The position numbers and the translations under genes are program-made. DNA of 64,000 nucleotides. It comes from Roseibium polysiphoniae. GTDB taxonomy: Bacteria; Pseudomonadota; Alphaproteobacteria; Rhizobiales; Stappiaceae. Below the pieces are notes generated by a model. It did not search any database, had not been told where the DNA came from, and saw only the letters and a program-made list of their open reading frames with translations. Numbering within the stretch: position 1 is the first letter of the stretch; every line of letters begins with the position of its first letter. Shown here in pieces: positions 23,293 through 31,915 of the stretch. The stretch lies in the NCBI RefSeq assembly GCF_014842925.1, contig NZ_JACYXJ010000002.1, positions 62,001 through 126,000 of the forward strand. Direction: 5' to 3'.

Positions 23293-23892
23293 TCAGAGGT
23301 CTTTCTCTTCAACTTCTTTTCGTGTTCTTCTCTGATGTCTGATGTCAATAAAGTACTTTATCAGCATGAGGGTTATAATTGCTGCTGAATTCAATGAAAA
23401 ATATATGCTAAAATCCATACTTATTGAATGATATAAAATAAATATGTTTCCAGCTATTGGAATAAAGTTAAATATATAGAGGGTTTTTTGCAAAGAATTG
23501 CGTGTTGGTTTTGTACTTGTTCGGAATGAAAGAGGGAGGTTGTTTCTTATCTCTATCAACTGCCTAATTTCATTCTGTGCATATGCAAGATCAATCAATT
23601 TGAATATAGAAGTTTCATACGCAAGTATAACATAGCTTTGACTTCTTATAGCTGTTGTTAGGTGCGAATTTATTAAATGAAGTATTATGAAGTAAAATAT
23701 AAATATAATTGCGATTGATTTATTATTGTCTATATTGTTGAGTGTCGTTGCTAAGAAACCGATCGACGCTAGATTAATTGTAATTAGGAAATTTATGTAC
23801 GTGAGCCGAATTGTTTCTAAGTGTCTGTAATGCGTGGCAGCTTCCTTCGCTTCAATAGCGGCGTCACTGTCGCTAAATTTTTGTGAAATCAT
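23293..23892 (-). CDS. AT-rich four-TM membrane protein
   Basis: 199 residues from ATG 23892; an upstream TTG at 23970 would add 26. Strongly AT-rich, the most deviant composition in the window. An acidic N-terminal helix (SDSDAAIEAKEAATHYRHLETIRL) is followed by two close transmembrane helices, a cytoplasmic helical stretch of about 75 residues, then two more transmembrane helices and a basic end. Such layouts occur in SLATT-like and related effector membrane proteins of defence islands, but no motif proves this. It was probably acquired horizontally beside the integrase remnant. Confidence 0.55.
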   Translation of the reverse strand: MISQKFSDSDAAIEAKEAATHYRHLETIRLTYINFLITINLASIGFLATTLNNIDNNKSIAIIFIFYFIILHLINSHLTTAIRSQSYVILAYETSIFKLIDLAYAQNEIRQLIEIRNNLPLSFRTSTKPTRNSLQKTLYIFNFIPIAGNIFILYHSISMDFSIYFSLNSAAIITLMLIKYFIDIRHQRRTRKEVEEKDL

Positions 23893-24008
23893 TCCCGCGT
23901 CCTCAAAGCACTTTAACCTTACTGAAAATGTATCTCGTTTGTTTGAACTAAAATTACGAGCCCGCAGCAAGTGAGTATTTTATGTTTGCGGCAAGAAAAG
24001 AGGTGGCC

Positions 24009-24197
24009 ATGCGAGGTGCCTTGGGGGTTATTCGGCCAAACCTGTCCATCTTTGAAAATGGTTTCGTTCACCAGTCGCATAAGACGGGCCCCGGAGAGCG
24101 GTCCAAATACGGCTTCGCCAAGCTCAAGTTGGGTCAGTGGTATTCTTATGAGGTTCAGAAATGTGTCCGTGGACTGGTTATATTTCTTGATCACTAA
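24009..24197 (+). CDS. Small protein, possibly a fragment
   Basis: 62 residues from ATG 24009 with a good AGAGGTGG ribosome site. The middle (GPGERSKYGFAKLKLGQWYSYE) looks like real coding sequence of small alphaproteobacterial or phage proteins with a KYGF-L-x-G motif. The end after YEVQKC appears cut short. It may be the remnant of a longer gene at the element border. Confidence 0.35.
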   Translation: MRGALGVIRPNLSIFENGFVHQSHKTGPGERSKYGFAKLKLGQWYSYEVQKCVRGLVIFLDH

Positions 24198-24297
24198 GAT
24201 TCATCTTCTCTCGCCCGTAGCTTAGTTAAATGCTGCGCTAACACGGCAGAAAGCGGCAAATTGCTCTTTCCGACTTGCTTCAGGAGCAAACCTCGTC

Positions 24298-24654
24298 ATG
24301 TCCAGCCATCTGAGAGCCTCAGTGCTGTCTCTCGCGCTTGGTCTCGGGTTTTGCCTGATGGGGGCGGTGCCGGCTGCTGAGGCTGAGACCAGGGGACTGA
24401 CGCCTGCGCTGGTGGAGGCGATGAAGGTCCCGCCGCAGAACCTGGCCAGCCTTTCTTGCCGCCGGCTCTGGTATCTCGAGCACAAGGTTCTGGCGGCCGG
24501 GCGGGTCTGTCTGAGCACGGACCGGGCCCGCCGGGCCTTTGGCAAGGCGTTGCCCTGTATCTCCGATGAGGAGCGTATCCTGCCGGAACGGGTCAGGGAC
24601 TATCTCACCGGGATCCGCCGTGCGCAGCGGGTGAAATCCTGCCCTGTTGATTGA
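24298..24654 (+). CDS. Secreted YARHG-like protein
   Basis: 118 residues with a signal peptide (MSSHLRASVLSLALGLGFCL..., cleavage near AEA-ETR). The mature part carries LSCRRLWYLEHKVLAAGRVCLSTDRARRAFG and a third Cys (ALPCISDEE), a diverged YARHG domain whose cysteines probably pair. Such domains are extracellular and thought to act in cell-wall or peptide contacts. This is the first clearly chromosomal gene after the prophage debris. Confidence 0.65.
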   Translation: MSSHLRASVLSLALGLGFCLMGAVPAAEAETRGLTPALVEAMKVPPQNLASLSCRRLWYLEHKVLAAGRVCLSTDRARRAFGKALPCISDEERILPERVRDYLTGIRRAQRVKSCPVD

Positions 24655-24762
24655 CGCCGGCAGGCTTTGACGTCGGTACAATCTTTCTGCGTGCGGTGCC
24701 CTCAAGATTGTGGACGGCACATCAGATCCTTGTGGCAAATGATTTCGCGCAGCGTTACTTGT

Positions 24763-24788
24763 GAGGGCAGGGCAACCGCGCCCTCTTT
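24763..24788 (+). terminator. Weak hairpin upstream of mgtE
   Basis: GAGGGC (24763-24768) pairs with GCCCTC (24780-24785), followed by TTT. It could be a weak terminator of the YARHG gene or a leader hairpin for mgtE. A known Mg2+ riboswitch was not recognised. Confidence 0.35.
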
Positions 24789-24830
24789 GTGTGAGTTTCA
24801 TCCGCGAAATCGCGGAGAAAGAGGGGCTTC

Positions 24831-26246
24831 ATGGCGAACATCGACCTGCAGGACGATCTGACCGCAGATGCCCCCGTCCTTTCCGTGCGCGACGAGGAAG
24901 GCCACCTCAATCACGCCTTTATCCAGGCGGTTGAGGCGACTATCGATGCTGAGGATGCGATCGGGCTCTTGAAGCTCGCGGGCAAGCTCCATGAGGCCGA
25001 TACAGGTGATCTGATCGAGAGCCTCGGGGAGGCTGATCGGGCCCGGTTCGTGCGCCTGCTCGGCGATGACTTCGACTACACCGCCCTGACCGAAACCGAC
25101 GAGGCGGTCCGTCTCAAGCTGCTTGAAACGCTGCCGAACGAGGACATTGCCGAAGGTCTTGGCGACCTCGATTCCGATGATGCCGTCTACATCCTCGAGG
25201 ACATGGATGCAGAGGATCAGGCGGAGATCCTTGGCGAACTGCCCTATGCGGACCGCGCGCAGCTTCAAAGGGCTCTGGATTATCCCGAATCCAGTGCCGG
25301 CCGGCGCATGCAGACGGAATTCATCGCTGTCGCGCCGTTCTGGACCGTCGGGCAAACGATCGACTACATGCGCGAAGCGCGCGATCTGCCGGACAGTTTC
25401 TACGAGATCTACGTCGTCGATCCGACGTTCCGGCTTCTGGGGGCGGTCGCACTGGACAAGGTCCTGCGCACCACCCGGGACGAGAAGGTGACCTCGATCA
25501 TGACGGAGACCCGTCATGCGGTGCTGGCGACCGAGGATCAGGAGGAAGTCGCCCGCCGGTTTGAGCGCTACAACCTCGTTTCCTCGGCGGTCGTCGATGA
25601 AAACGAGCGGCTGGTCGGGATCCTGACCGTCGATGACATCGTCGACGTGATCCAGGAAGAGGCGGAAGAAGATCTGCGTGCCCTGGCCGGGGTGGGCGAT
25701 GAAGAGATTTCCGACAGCGTGCTGACCATTGCGCGCTCGCGGCTGACTTGGCTGGTTGTCAATCTCGGCACCGCGGTTCTGGCGTCCATCATCATCGCGC
25801 TGTTCGAAGACACCATCGAGGCGATGGTGGCACTGGCTGTACTGATGCCGATCGTGGCGTCCATGGGCGGAAACGCCGGCACGCAGACCATGACTGTCGC
25901 CGTGCGCGGTATCGCGACCCAGGAGCTGGGTGCGCGCAACATGTTGCGGGTTCTGCGCCGCGAGGTTCTCGTGGGCTTCCTCAATGGTCTGGCGCTGGCG
26001 GTCCTGATCGGCCTGACCGCCTGGGCGTGGTTTCAAAGTCCGGGTCTTGGCATCGTGATCGCCGGTTCGATCATCATCAACATGCTGTTTGCCGGCCTGT
26101 CGGGCCTGCTGATTCCGATTGCCCTCGACAAGGTCAATGTTGATCCGGCGATCGCCTCAAGCGTCTTTGTGACCACTGTCACCGATGTTGTCGGCTTCTT
26201 CGCCTTCCTGGGGATTGCCGCCCTCTGGTTCGGCCTGCCGTTTTAG
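24831..26246 (+). CDS. mgtE: Magnesium channel/transporter MgtE
   Basis: 471 residues, normal MgtE length. An acidic superhelical N domain (about 35-150, LPNEDIAEGLGDLDSDDAVYILEDMDAEDQAEIL) precedes two CBS domains (about 155-275, VTSIMTETRHAV and LVGILTVDDIVDVIQEEAEED). Five transmembrane helices with the pore motif MPIVASMGGNAGTQTMTV form the rest. It imports Mg2+ across the inner membrane, gated by Mg2+ binding to the N and CBS domains. ATG 24831 follows AGAGGGG. Confidence 0.95.
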   Translation: MANIDLQDDLTADAPVLSVRDEEGHLNHAFIQAVEATIDAEDAIGLLKLAGKLHEADTGDLIESLGEADRARFVRLLGDDFDYTALTETDEAVRLKLLETLPNEDIAEGLGDLDSDDAVYILEDMDAEDQAEILGELPYADRAQLQRALDYPESSAGRRMQTEFIAVAPFWTVGQTIDYMREARDLPDSFYEIYVVDPTFRLLGAVALDKVLRTTRDEKVTSIMTETRHAVLATEDQEEVARRFERYNLVSSAVVDENERLVGILTVDDIVDVIQEEAEEDLRALAGVGDEEISDSVLTIARSRLTWLVVNLGTAVLASIIIALFEDTIEAMVALAVLMPIVASMGGNAGTQTMTVAVRGIATQELGARNMLRVLRREVLVGFLNGLALAVLIGLTAWAWFQSPGLGIVIAGSIIINMLFAGLSGLLIPIALDKVNVDPAIASSVFVTTVTDVVGFFAFLGIAALWFGLPF

Positions 26247-26279
26247 GCAGCTTTCGAAGGCCGGCCAATTCGGCGCGTC

Positions 26280-26942
26280 TCATTGATCCGTTTCGGCCGC
26301 TTTCAGCAGGTTGTCGCGCAGGAGCATGATCTTGCCCTGCAGGTCGATGACGTCCTCGACGGACATGCCGGTGGCGGCGAGAATACAGGCTGAAAGGCTG
26401 CCCGTCTTCTTTTTCAGGGCCCGGCCCTTGCGGGTCAGAGCGATGCGCACCTGGCGCTCGTCTTTTTTGTCACGCGTGCGGGTCAGCAGCTCCATCGCCT
26501 CCAGGCGTTTCAGCAGCGGCGTCATCGTGTTGGATTCCAGCTGCAGCCGGTCGCCCAGCTCCCCGACAAGGATCTTGTCTTTCTGCCAGAGCACGACCAT
26601 GGCGAGATACTGCGGGTAAGTGAGGCCAAGCTCCTGAAGGTGGGGCTTGTAGACCCGCGTCATGGCGTGATTGGCGGAATAAAGCGAAAAGCACAGAAAT
26701 TGCTCGAGGAGCAGGTCGCCCGGTTCCGGGACCGTTACTGTCTCACTGACGTCTGCCCGCGCCTCTACCTCTACGGCTTTTTCTGTTGCGACGCTTGTGT
26801 CCGCCGATTGGTCTTCTGGAACGGTTGTGCCCTCCGGTGCGTTGGTTTCCACCGGTTTGGCCTTGGCCTTTTTCTTGGCTTTCTGGGTTTTCTTGGGCTC
26901 GGGCACCGGATCCAGGTCAAACGGGAACATCGTTTGTGTCAT
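26280..26942 (-). CDS. ohrR: OhrR-type MarR regulator with long N-terminal extension
   Basis: 220 residues, about 75 more than usual. Residues 1-75 are low-complexity Lys/Ala/Pro/Glu-rich. Residues 78 onward are a MarR domain: FLCFSLYSAN holds the peroxide-sensing Cys84 typical of OhrR, and ELGLTYPQYL contains the interacting Tyr. The winged HTH is GELGDRLQLESNTMTPLLKRLE with wing KDERQVRIALT. It represses the divergent ohr gene until organic hydroperoxides oxidise the Cys. Later starts are possible but no better ribosome site was seen; the extension is the odd feature. Confidence 0.88.
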   Translation of the reverse strand: MTQTMFPFDLDPVPEPKKTQKAKKKAKAKPVETNAPEGTTVPEDQSADTSVATEKAVEVEARADVSETVTVPEPGDLLLEQFLCFSLYSANHAMTRVYKPHLQELGLTYPQYLAMVVLWQKDKILVGELGDRLQLESNTMTPLLKRLEAMELLTRTRDKKDERQVRIALTRKGRALKKKTGSLSACILAATGMSVEDVIDLQGKIMLLRDNLLKAAETDQ

Positions 26943-26990
26943 GGCAGTCTTGCTTTCACTTACGCAACTCTACAAGCGAGCGAAGATAAT

Positions 26991-27072
26991 TCGTGCGCGA
27001 TCTTATCGCAAGATGTTGAAATTAAATCGCGCACGATATATATTTCCAAATATTAGATCGTGCGCGATTTAA
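26991..27072. promoter_or_regulatory. OhrR operator cluster between ohrR and ohr
   Basis: TTAAATCGCGCACGAT (27022-27037) and ATCGTGCGCGATTTAA (27057-27072) are exact reverse complements. A third core, TCGTGCGCGATCTTA, lies at 26991-27005. Each core is itself a near-palindrome, as expected for MarR dimers controlling both divergent genes. Confidence 0.75.
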
Positions 27073-27141
27073 TGTGATCAATTCATTGGGGCCGCGGATG
27101 GATCAGTCTCCCTCCAGCAGGCCAGACGAAGGAAAACGAAG

Positions 27142-27567
27142 ATGGGTGTTCAAGTCGCTTACACAACAAAAGCCAAGGCAACCGGTGGCCGTGACGGTGT
27201 CGCGGAAACCCTCGACGGATCTCTGAAGCTGAAGCTTGCCACGCCGAAGGAGCTCGGCGGCGCGGGCGGTGAGGGCAACAATCCGGAGCAGCTGTTTGCT
27301 GCGGGCTATGCCGCCTGTTTCATCGGTGCATTGAAATTTGTCGCCGCCCAGGACAAGAAGACCATTCCGGCCGAGACGAGCATCACGTCGGAAGTCGGCA
27401 TAGGTCCGCGTTCCGAAGGCGGGTTTGGCCTGGAGGTTGCGCTCGAAGTGTCGATCCCGGGACTGGAGGCACACGAAGCTGAGGCTCTTGTTGCCAAGGC
27501 CCACGAGGTCTGTCCCTATTCCAACGCCACACGCAACAACATCGACGTGAAGCTCTCGATCGCCTGA
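27142..27567 (+). CDS. ohr: Organic hydroperoxide reductase Ohr
   Basis: 141 residues, the normal size of Ohr (OsmC superfamily). The two reactive cysteines are Cys59 ([10 protein letters not shown]) and Cys124 ([11 protein letters not shown]), with GGRDG near residue 17 supplying the partner Arg. It reduces organic hydroperoxides with lipoylated proteins as electron donor in the cytoplasm. It is divergent from its regulator, with three operator cores between them. Confidence 0.94.
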   Translation: MGVQVAYTTKAKATGGRDGVAETLDGSLKLKLATPKELGGAGGEGNNPEQLFAAGYAACFIGALKFVAAQDKKTIPAETSITSEVGIGPRSEGGFGLEVALEVSIPGLEAHEAEALVAKAHEVCPYSNATRNNIDVKLSIA

Positions 27568-27642
27568 TCAGGGTTTTGCAGCGCCCGCGGCGGCCTTATC
27601 CGCCGTGGGATATCTCGGCTGAACAAAGCGGTGGTGACATCC

Positions 27643-27933
27643 ATGAAAAGCGTTTTTGTCCTCGATCTTGAATATGCAGTCGAGCTTGATGCGGTCGATG
27701 CCCAGCTGGCGGCACATCGTGTGTTTTTGGAACAGAACTATGAGCGCGGCGTGTTCCTTGCCTCCGGGCCCAAGGTTCCGCGAACTGGCGGTGTCATTCT
27801 CGCCGCGGCGTCCAGCTGGGATCAGATAGAGGCGATTGTCAGGGATGACCCGTTTCACAAGAACGGACTTGCGATCTATCGCATTACAGAGTTCGAGCCA
27901 CGGATGACGGCGCCTGATCTGGAGCTTGGCTAG
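27643..27933 (+). CDS. YciI-family protein
   Basis: 96 residues from ATG 27643. The ferredoxin-like YCII pattern is visible: VFVLDLEYAVELDAVDAQLAAHRVFLEQNYERGVFLASGPK, DPFHKNGLAIYRITEFEP. The family has a conserved His/Asp pair (AHRVFL; DDPFHKN) thought to be catalytic, but its substrates are largely unknown. It stands close to ohr on the same strand. Confidence 0.82.
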   Translation: MKSVFVLDLEYAVELDAVDAQLAAHRVFLEQNYERGVFLASGPKVPRTGGVILAAASSWDQIEAIVRDDPFHKNGLAIYRITEFEPRMTAPDLELG

Positions 27934-28021
27934 AAGGGGTGCCGGAAAGCCTTGCGGGTTTGCCTTGGTCCTGCCTGCCAGCTAAATTTTGTGCCGGTAC
28001 TTTTCGGATCAGTGGTTTGCA

Positions 28022-28444
28022 ATGACAGCTCCCTCGCTTGACGGCATTTTGGAAACAGCGGTCTATGTCGACGACATGGATGCGGCACATGGCTTTTATG
28101 AAGGCGTTCTCGGCTTGACGCGCATGGTCGCGGGCGACCGGCTTTTTGCCTATGACGTTGGTCCGGCGCAGACGTTGCTTGTTTTTTATCGCGGGCATAC
28201 CGGCGAGGATGTGGCCACGCCCGGTGGTATTGTTCCCGGTCACGACAGCGTCGGTCATTCCCACTTCGCCTTTCGGGTCGACGCAGGCAAACTTCAGGCG
28301 TGGCGGGATCATTTCGCACGTTGTGATGTCGAGATTGTCAGCGAGGTCATCTGGCCCGCGGGTGGCACAAGCCTCTATTTCAATGATCCGGACGGCAATG
28401 TCTTGGAACTCGCCTCGGCACCGCTCTGGCCGAACTTCACCTAA
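28022..28444 (+). CDS. VOC/glyoxalase-fold protein
   Basis: 140 residues from ATG 28022. Two beta-alpha-beta-beta-beta halves are visible: ILETAVYVDDMDAAHGFYEGVLGL...LLVFYR, then HSHFAFRVDAGKLQAWRDHF...GTSLYFNDPDGNVLELAS. A His (HSHFAF) and Glu (VLELA) sit at usual metal-ligand positions. The substrate cannot be told; relatives include glyoxalases, dioxygenases and fosfomycin-resistance-like enzymes. Confidence 0.85.
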   Translation: MTAPSLDGILETAVYVDDMDAAHGFYEGVLGLTRMVAGDRLFAYDVGPAQTLLVFYRGHTGEDVATPGGIVPGHDSVGHSHFAFRVDAGKLQAWRDHFARCDVEIVSEVIWPAGGTSLYFNDPDGNVLELASAPLWPNFT

Positions 28445-28499
28445 CAGCAATAGCTTTTCGGTAGACCTCGGGCGTTATTGCTTCTGGAGGTTGTTTTTG

Positions 28500-30128
28500 A
28501 TGTTTGCCAGTTTTACGCGGTCCCGCCGCCGTTTTGCCGATTGCCATGACCTTTCACGCCGTTTGTCAAAGGGGATTGGACTGGCTTGTGCCCTGGTTCT
28601 GGCCGGCCCCGCTGTGACTGCGCGGGCTGAAGAGCCGGCGCTCTCACCAGCGCAAACGGTCTCCGTTCCGGTTGATGACGCACAGATCGAGGCCGCGCTG
28701 GGGAAGCTGGATGCGCTGACACAAGACGTTCTTGAGCGGTCCGGGGTGCCCGGTCTTGCGGTGGCGGTTGTCTGGAAGGGCAAGACCGTCTTTGCCCAGG
28801 GCTATGGTGTGCTCGCTGTGGGGGACCCAGCGTCGGTCGATGCGGAAACCGTGTTCCAGATCGCGTCCCTTTCAAAATCGCTGGCCGCAACTGTCGTGGC
28901 CGGCAAGGTCGGTGAGGGTATTATCCGCTGGGACGATCCGGTGGTCGACCATCTGCCTGGGTTCCGGCTTCAAAACGAAGCCGTCTCCGAAATGCTCACC
29001 CTTGGAGACCTCTTTGCACATCGCTCCGGTCTTCCTGATCATGCCGGAGACGATCTGGAGGATATTGGCTTTGACCGCGCACAGGTCCTGGAGCGCCTGC
29101 GCTTGCTGCCGCTCGGATCCTTCCGCGACAGCTACGCCTACACGAATTTCGGCCTGACGGCCGCAGGTGAGGCGGTTGCCAGGGCGTCCAGGTCCGACTG
29201 GGCGTCGCTTTCAGATGATGTGCTTTACCAACCTCTCGGGATGAGCAGCACCAGCTCCCGGTTTTCGGATTACATGGACCGGGACAATCGTGCCTTGCCA
29301 CATGTGCGCGAGAGCGGAACATTCGAGAGCCTCTATCAACGGCAGCCGGATGCGCAGTCGCCGGCGGGCGGGGTGAGCTCAAGCGTCAATGACATGGCGA
29401 AGTGGATGGCGCTTGTTCTGGGAGAAGGCGCATTTGATGGAAAGCAGCTGATCGGTAAAGACGCCCTCTTGCAGGCAACAACGGCCCAGATGATCTCTTC
29501 GCCGCAACATGCGCTGGATGCCCGGCCCGGGTTTTATGGCTTCGGTTTCAATGTCGGCGTGGAGCCCACGGGTCGTGTGACCCTCAGCCACTCGGGTGCC
29601 TTTGCGCTGGGAGCGGCAACGGGTTTTCTGATGGTGCCGTCTCTCGATCTTGGCATTGTCGTCTTGACCAATGCCGAGCCCTTCGGTGTTCCCGAGGGCC
29701 TCGCGAGATCCTTTATGGACGTGGTTGAATACGGCGCGCTGACGCGGGATTGGCTGGCTGGCTATGAGCAGCTGCTGGCACCCTTGATGAAACCTGTCGG
29801 CACCATGGCCGGCAAGCCTGCGCCGGTGGATCCAAAGGCGGCCGGGGCTCTGGCGGACTATGCCGGGTCCTATGAAAATGCCTATTTCGGCCCCGCAAAA
29901 ATCGTGTCCGGCAACGACGGGCTGGTTCTGGAAATCGGCCCCAAAGGTCAGACATTCGATTTGACGCATTGGGACGGCGATACCTTCGTCTTCGAGCCGC
30001 GCCTTGAGAATGCGCCAGCGGGCAGCCGTTCGCTGGTCCGGTTCGAGCGTCAAAACGCGGAAGATGCCAAGTCGGTCTGGATCGAATATTTCGACGAGCA
30101 CGGATTTGGAACCTTTGAGCGGCCCTAG
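28500..30128 (+). CDS. Periplasmic serine hydrolase (class C beta-lactamase fold)
   Basis: 542 residues from ATG 28500. A twin-Arg-containing basic start and hydrophobic stretch (about 24-43) precede a beta-lactamase/esterase domain. It has Ser123-x-x-Lys126 (ASLSKS), Tyr214-x-Asn216 (AYTNFG) and a C-terminal LSHSGAF motif. Residues about 440-542 form an extra beta-rich domain like those following Pbp4*/esterase proteins. It probably hydrolyses D-amino peptides or esters in the periplasm; true antibiotic resistance is unlikely from sequence alone. Confidence 0.85.
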   Translation: MFASFTRSRRRFADCHDLSRRLSKGIGLACALVLAGPAVTARAEEPALSPAQTVSVPVDDAQIEAALGKLDALTQDVLERSGVPGLAVAVVWKGKTVFAQGYGVLAVGDPASVDAETVFQIASLSKSLAATVVAGKVGEGIIRWDDPVVDHLPGFRLQNEAVSEMLTLGDLFAHRSGLPDHAGDDLEDIGFDRAQVLERLRLLPLGSFRDSYAYTNFGLTAAGEAVARASRSDWASLSDDVLYQPLGMSSTSSRFSDYMDRDNRALPHVRESGTFESLYQRQPDAQSPAGGVSSSVNDMAKWMALVLGEGAFDGKQLIGKDALLQATTAQMISSPQHALDARPGFYGFGFNVGVEPTGRVTLSHSGAFALGAATGFLMVPSLDLGIVVLTNAEPFGVPEGLARSFMDVVEYGALTRDWLAGYEQLLAPLMKPVGTMAGKPAPVDPKAAGALADYAGSYENAYFGPAKIVSGNDGLVLEIGPKGQTFDLTHWDGDTFVFEPRLENAPAGSRSLVRFERQNAEDAKSVWIEYFDEHGFGTFERP

Positions 30129-30238
30129 AAGCGGGTTCCAGGCTGAAGGCACCTAGCGGTGCCGGTGGCAAAAAGTGTATGCCGTTTGCAGGCGCGATTT
30201 TTGCGCCGGTTTGAGTGGTCGCAAGAGGCTGGGGTCGA

Positions 30239-30949
30239 ATGCGTTTTTTGCAGGGATTGCTGAAGGTCCTTTTCTATGTGGCCATAGGCGCGGTGTTGTC
30301 GATTGTGGGGGCGGCTGTCTTCTTCATGACATGGGAACCGGACAGGGAGCTCTACCCGGTGAGGGGCATTGATGTTTCCCACCATCAGGGCGCGATCGAC
30401 TGGCATCAGGTCGCATCAGATGATGTTGCTTTCGTCTACATGAAGGCAAGCGAAGGCGGCGACTTCAAGGACAATGCCTTTGCCGCCAACTGGAAGAGCG
30501 CGGGCGAGGCCGGTCTTGTCCGCGGCGTCTATCATTTCTTCTCCCTGTGCAAGCCGGGGGCAGAGCAGGCCGCCAACTTCCTGCAGCAACTGCCGGTTCA
30601 GGAGGCCATGTTGCCGCCGGTGCTGGACATTGAGTTCGAAGGCAATTGTGCGCGGCGTCCGCCTCGGGACGAGCTGCTGCGTGAGGTCTCCGATTTTGTG
30701 GCGCAGGTGGAGCAGGCAAGTGGCCGGGAGGTCATGCTCTATGCGCCTGAAGATGTGTATTTTGCCTATCTGACCGGGCAGGGCCTTAGCCGCCCGCTGT
30801 GGGCGAGGTCTATCTGGCGCTCTCCAGGCTATGCCAATGAATGGGCGATGTGGCAGTATCATCAGCGCGGCGATATTGCCGGCATCGAAGGAGAGGTGGA
30901 TCTGAACGTTCTCGCAAGCGGGCTGACGCTGGATTCACTGGTGCGCTGA
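30239..30949 (+). CDS. GH25 lysozyme, membrane-anchored
   Basis: 236 residues from ATG 30239. One N-terminal transmembrane segment (about 8-30) is followed by a GH25 muramidase domain: RGIDVSHHQGAIDW (catalytic Asp), FVYMKASEGG, GVYHFFSLC and PPVLDIEFEGNC (catalytic DxE). It should cleave the muramic acid-glucosamine bond in the periplasm. It is chromosomal rather than part of the prophage and may serve wall remodelling. Confidence 0.9.
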   Translation: MRFLQGLLKVLFYVAIGAVLSIVGAAVFFMTWEPDRELYPVRGIDVSHHQGAIDWHQVASDDVAFVYMKASEGGDFKDNAFAANWKSAGEAGLVRGVYHFFSLCKPGAEQAANFLQQLPVQEAMLPPVLDIEFEGNCARRPPRDELLREVSDFVAQVEQASGREVMLYAPEDVYFAYLTGQGLSRPLWARSIWRSPGYANEWAMWQYHQRGDIAGIEGEVDLNVLASGLTLDSLVR

Positions 30950-30990
30950 TTTTTTCAAATATCTGCGTTTTATATGAAAATAAGCCTCTG

Positions 30991-31006
30991 TTGACTTTAA
31001 GGTCAA
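30991..31006. promoter_or_regulatory. Probable LiuR-type operator
   Basis: TTGACTTTAAGGTCAA is a 16-bp near-palindrome (one mismatched pair), 34 bases upstream of the MerR-family start codon. MerR regulators bind such sites within their own promoters. Confidence 0.55.
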
Positions 31007-31039
31007 AAAGCGAAAAGGTCGGTTCTCCACGGAGGATCC

Positions 31040-31468
31040 ATGCAGCGGCTCTACACCATCACGCAATTGACCCAGGAATTCGCGATCACCACGCGGACGC
31101 TTCGCTTTTACGAAGCGCAAGGGCTCTTGTCTCCCCAGCGCCGTGGCCGTCAGCGGCTTTATACGCCTGCCGACCGCACACGGCTCAAGCTGATCCTACG
31201 CGGCAAGCGGCTTGGCTTTTCCCTGGCCGAAATCAGCGAGATCATCGAGATGTATGGCAAGGCGCCTGGCGAGCCCGGCCAGCTGCGTTTGCTGATGCAG
31301 AAAATCTCCGATCGCCGGGCCGAGCTTCTGGAAAAGCGGCGGGACCTCGAACATGCGCTCAACGATCTTGATGAGGTCGAAGCCGGGTGCCGCGTGCGCA
31401 TGAAGGAACTCGGACTTGAGTTCGAGGACTTTGCGGCTGCACGGGACGCTCTGGAGGAAACGGTCTGA
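31040..31468 (+). CDS. liuR: MerR-family regulator, LiuR type
   Basis: 142 residues. An N-terminal MerR winged HTH (TITQLTQEFAITTRTLRFYEAQGLLSP, RLYTPADRTRLKLILRGKRLGFSLAEISEI) is followed by a long coiled-coil dimerisation helix and a short effector tail. The head of an operon ending with isovaleryl-CoA dehydrogenase fits LiuR, the regulator of leucine/isovalerate degradation in proteobacteria. A near-palindromic site lies just upstream. Its TGA shares a base with the next ATG. Confidence 0.8.
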   Translation: MQRLYTITQLTQEFAITTRTLRFYEAQGLLSPQRRGRQRLYTPADRTRLKLILRGKRLGFSLAEISEIIEMYGKAPGEPGQLRLLMQKISDRRAELLEKRRDLEHALNDLDEVEAGCRVRMKELGLEFEDFAAARDALEETV

Positions 31469-31911
31469 TGCTTCTGGAGCCTCGGGATCCGAACTGGGAA
31501 AGGCGCGTGCGGCAAAGTTTCGCCAGGCAACCCTTCATGATGCACCTTGGGGCAAGTCTGGCCCATCTTGCGCCCGGCGCTATCGACATTGAACTTCAGC
31601 TCAGGCCTGAACTCACCCAGCAACATGGCTTTTTTCATGCCGGTGCCACGTCTTCTGTTGCAGATTCTGCCGCCGGCTATGCAGCGCTGACGCTGTTCCC
31701 GGCAGGAACCGGAATCCTGACGACCGAGTTCAAGGTCAATCTTCTCAATCCGGCGAAGGCATCGCGGATCGTGGCTCGCGGACGGGTCATCAAGCCCGGC
31801 CGGACGTTGACCGTTTGCCGTGCCGATGTCTTTGGTCTGGACGATGATGATCAGTCTCATATCTCCACCGGACTTTTCACCCTGATGTGCCTTGAAGGCA
31901 TGGAGGACTGA
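31468..31911 (+). CDS. PaaI-type hotdog thioesterase
   Basis: 147 residues; hotdog fold with ELTQQHGFFHAGATSSVADSAAGYAAL, the PaaI-family signature in which Gly/Asp of the long helix form the active site. It probably frees CoA from acyl-CoA intermediates in the cytoplasm. It is translationally coupled to the LiuR-type gene (overlapping TGATG) and precedes ivd, so a housekeeping role in branched-chain acyl-CoA breakdown is inferred. Confidence 0.86.
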   Translation: MLLEPRDPNWERRVRQSFARQPFMMHLGASLAHLAPGAIDIELQLRPELTQQHGFFHAGATSSVADSAAGYAALTLFPAGTGILTTEFKVNLLNPAKASRIVARGRVIKPGRTLTVCRADVFGLDDDDQSHISTGLFTLMCLEGMED

Positions 31912-31915
31912 CACG

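Noticed and set aside
24215..24250. tRNA-like stretch GCCCGTAGCTTAGTTAAATGC
   Set aside because: It resembles the 5' part of a tRNA (acceptor and D arm), but no anticodon arm, T arm or matching 3' acceptor follows. At most it is an attachment-site relic; not called.
24660..24830. Possible Mg2+ riboswitch upstream of mgtE
   Set aside because: Only one weak hairpin is evident; no conserved riboswitch core could be recognised by eye.
24798..26036. Long antisense frame opposite mgtE
   Set aside because: His/Arg/Gln-rich translation typical of a reverse-strand shadow; mgtE is unambiguous.
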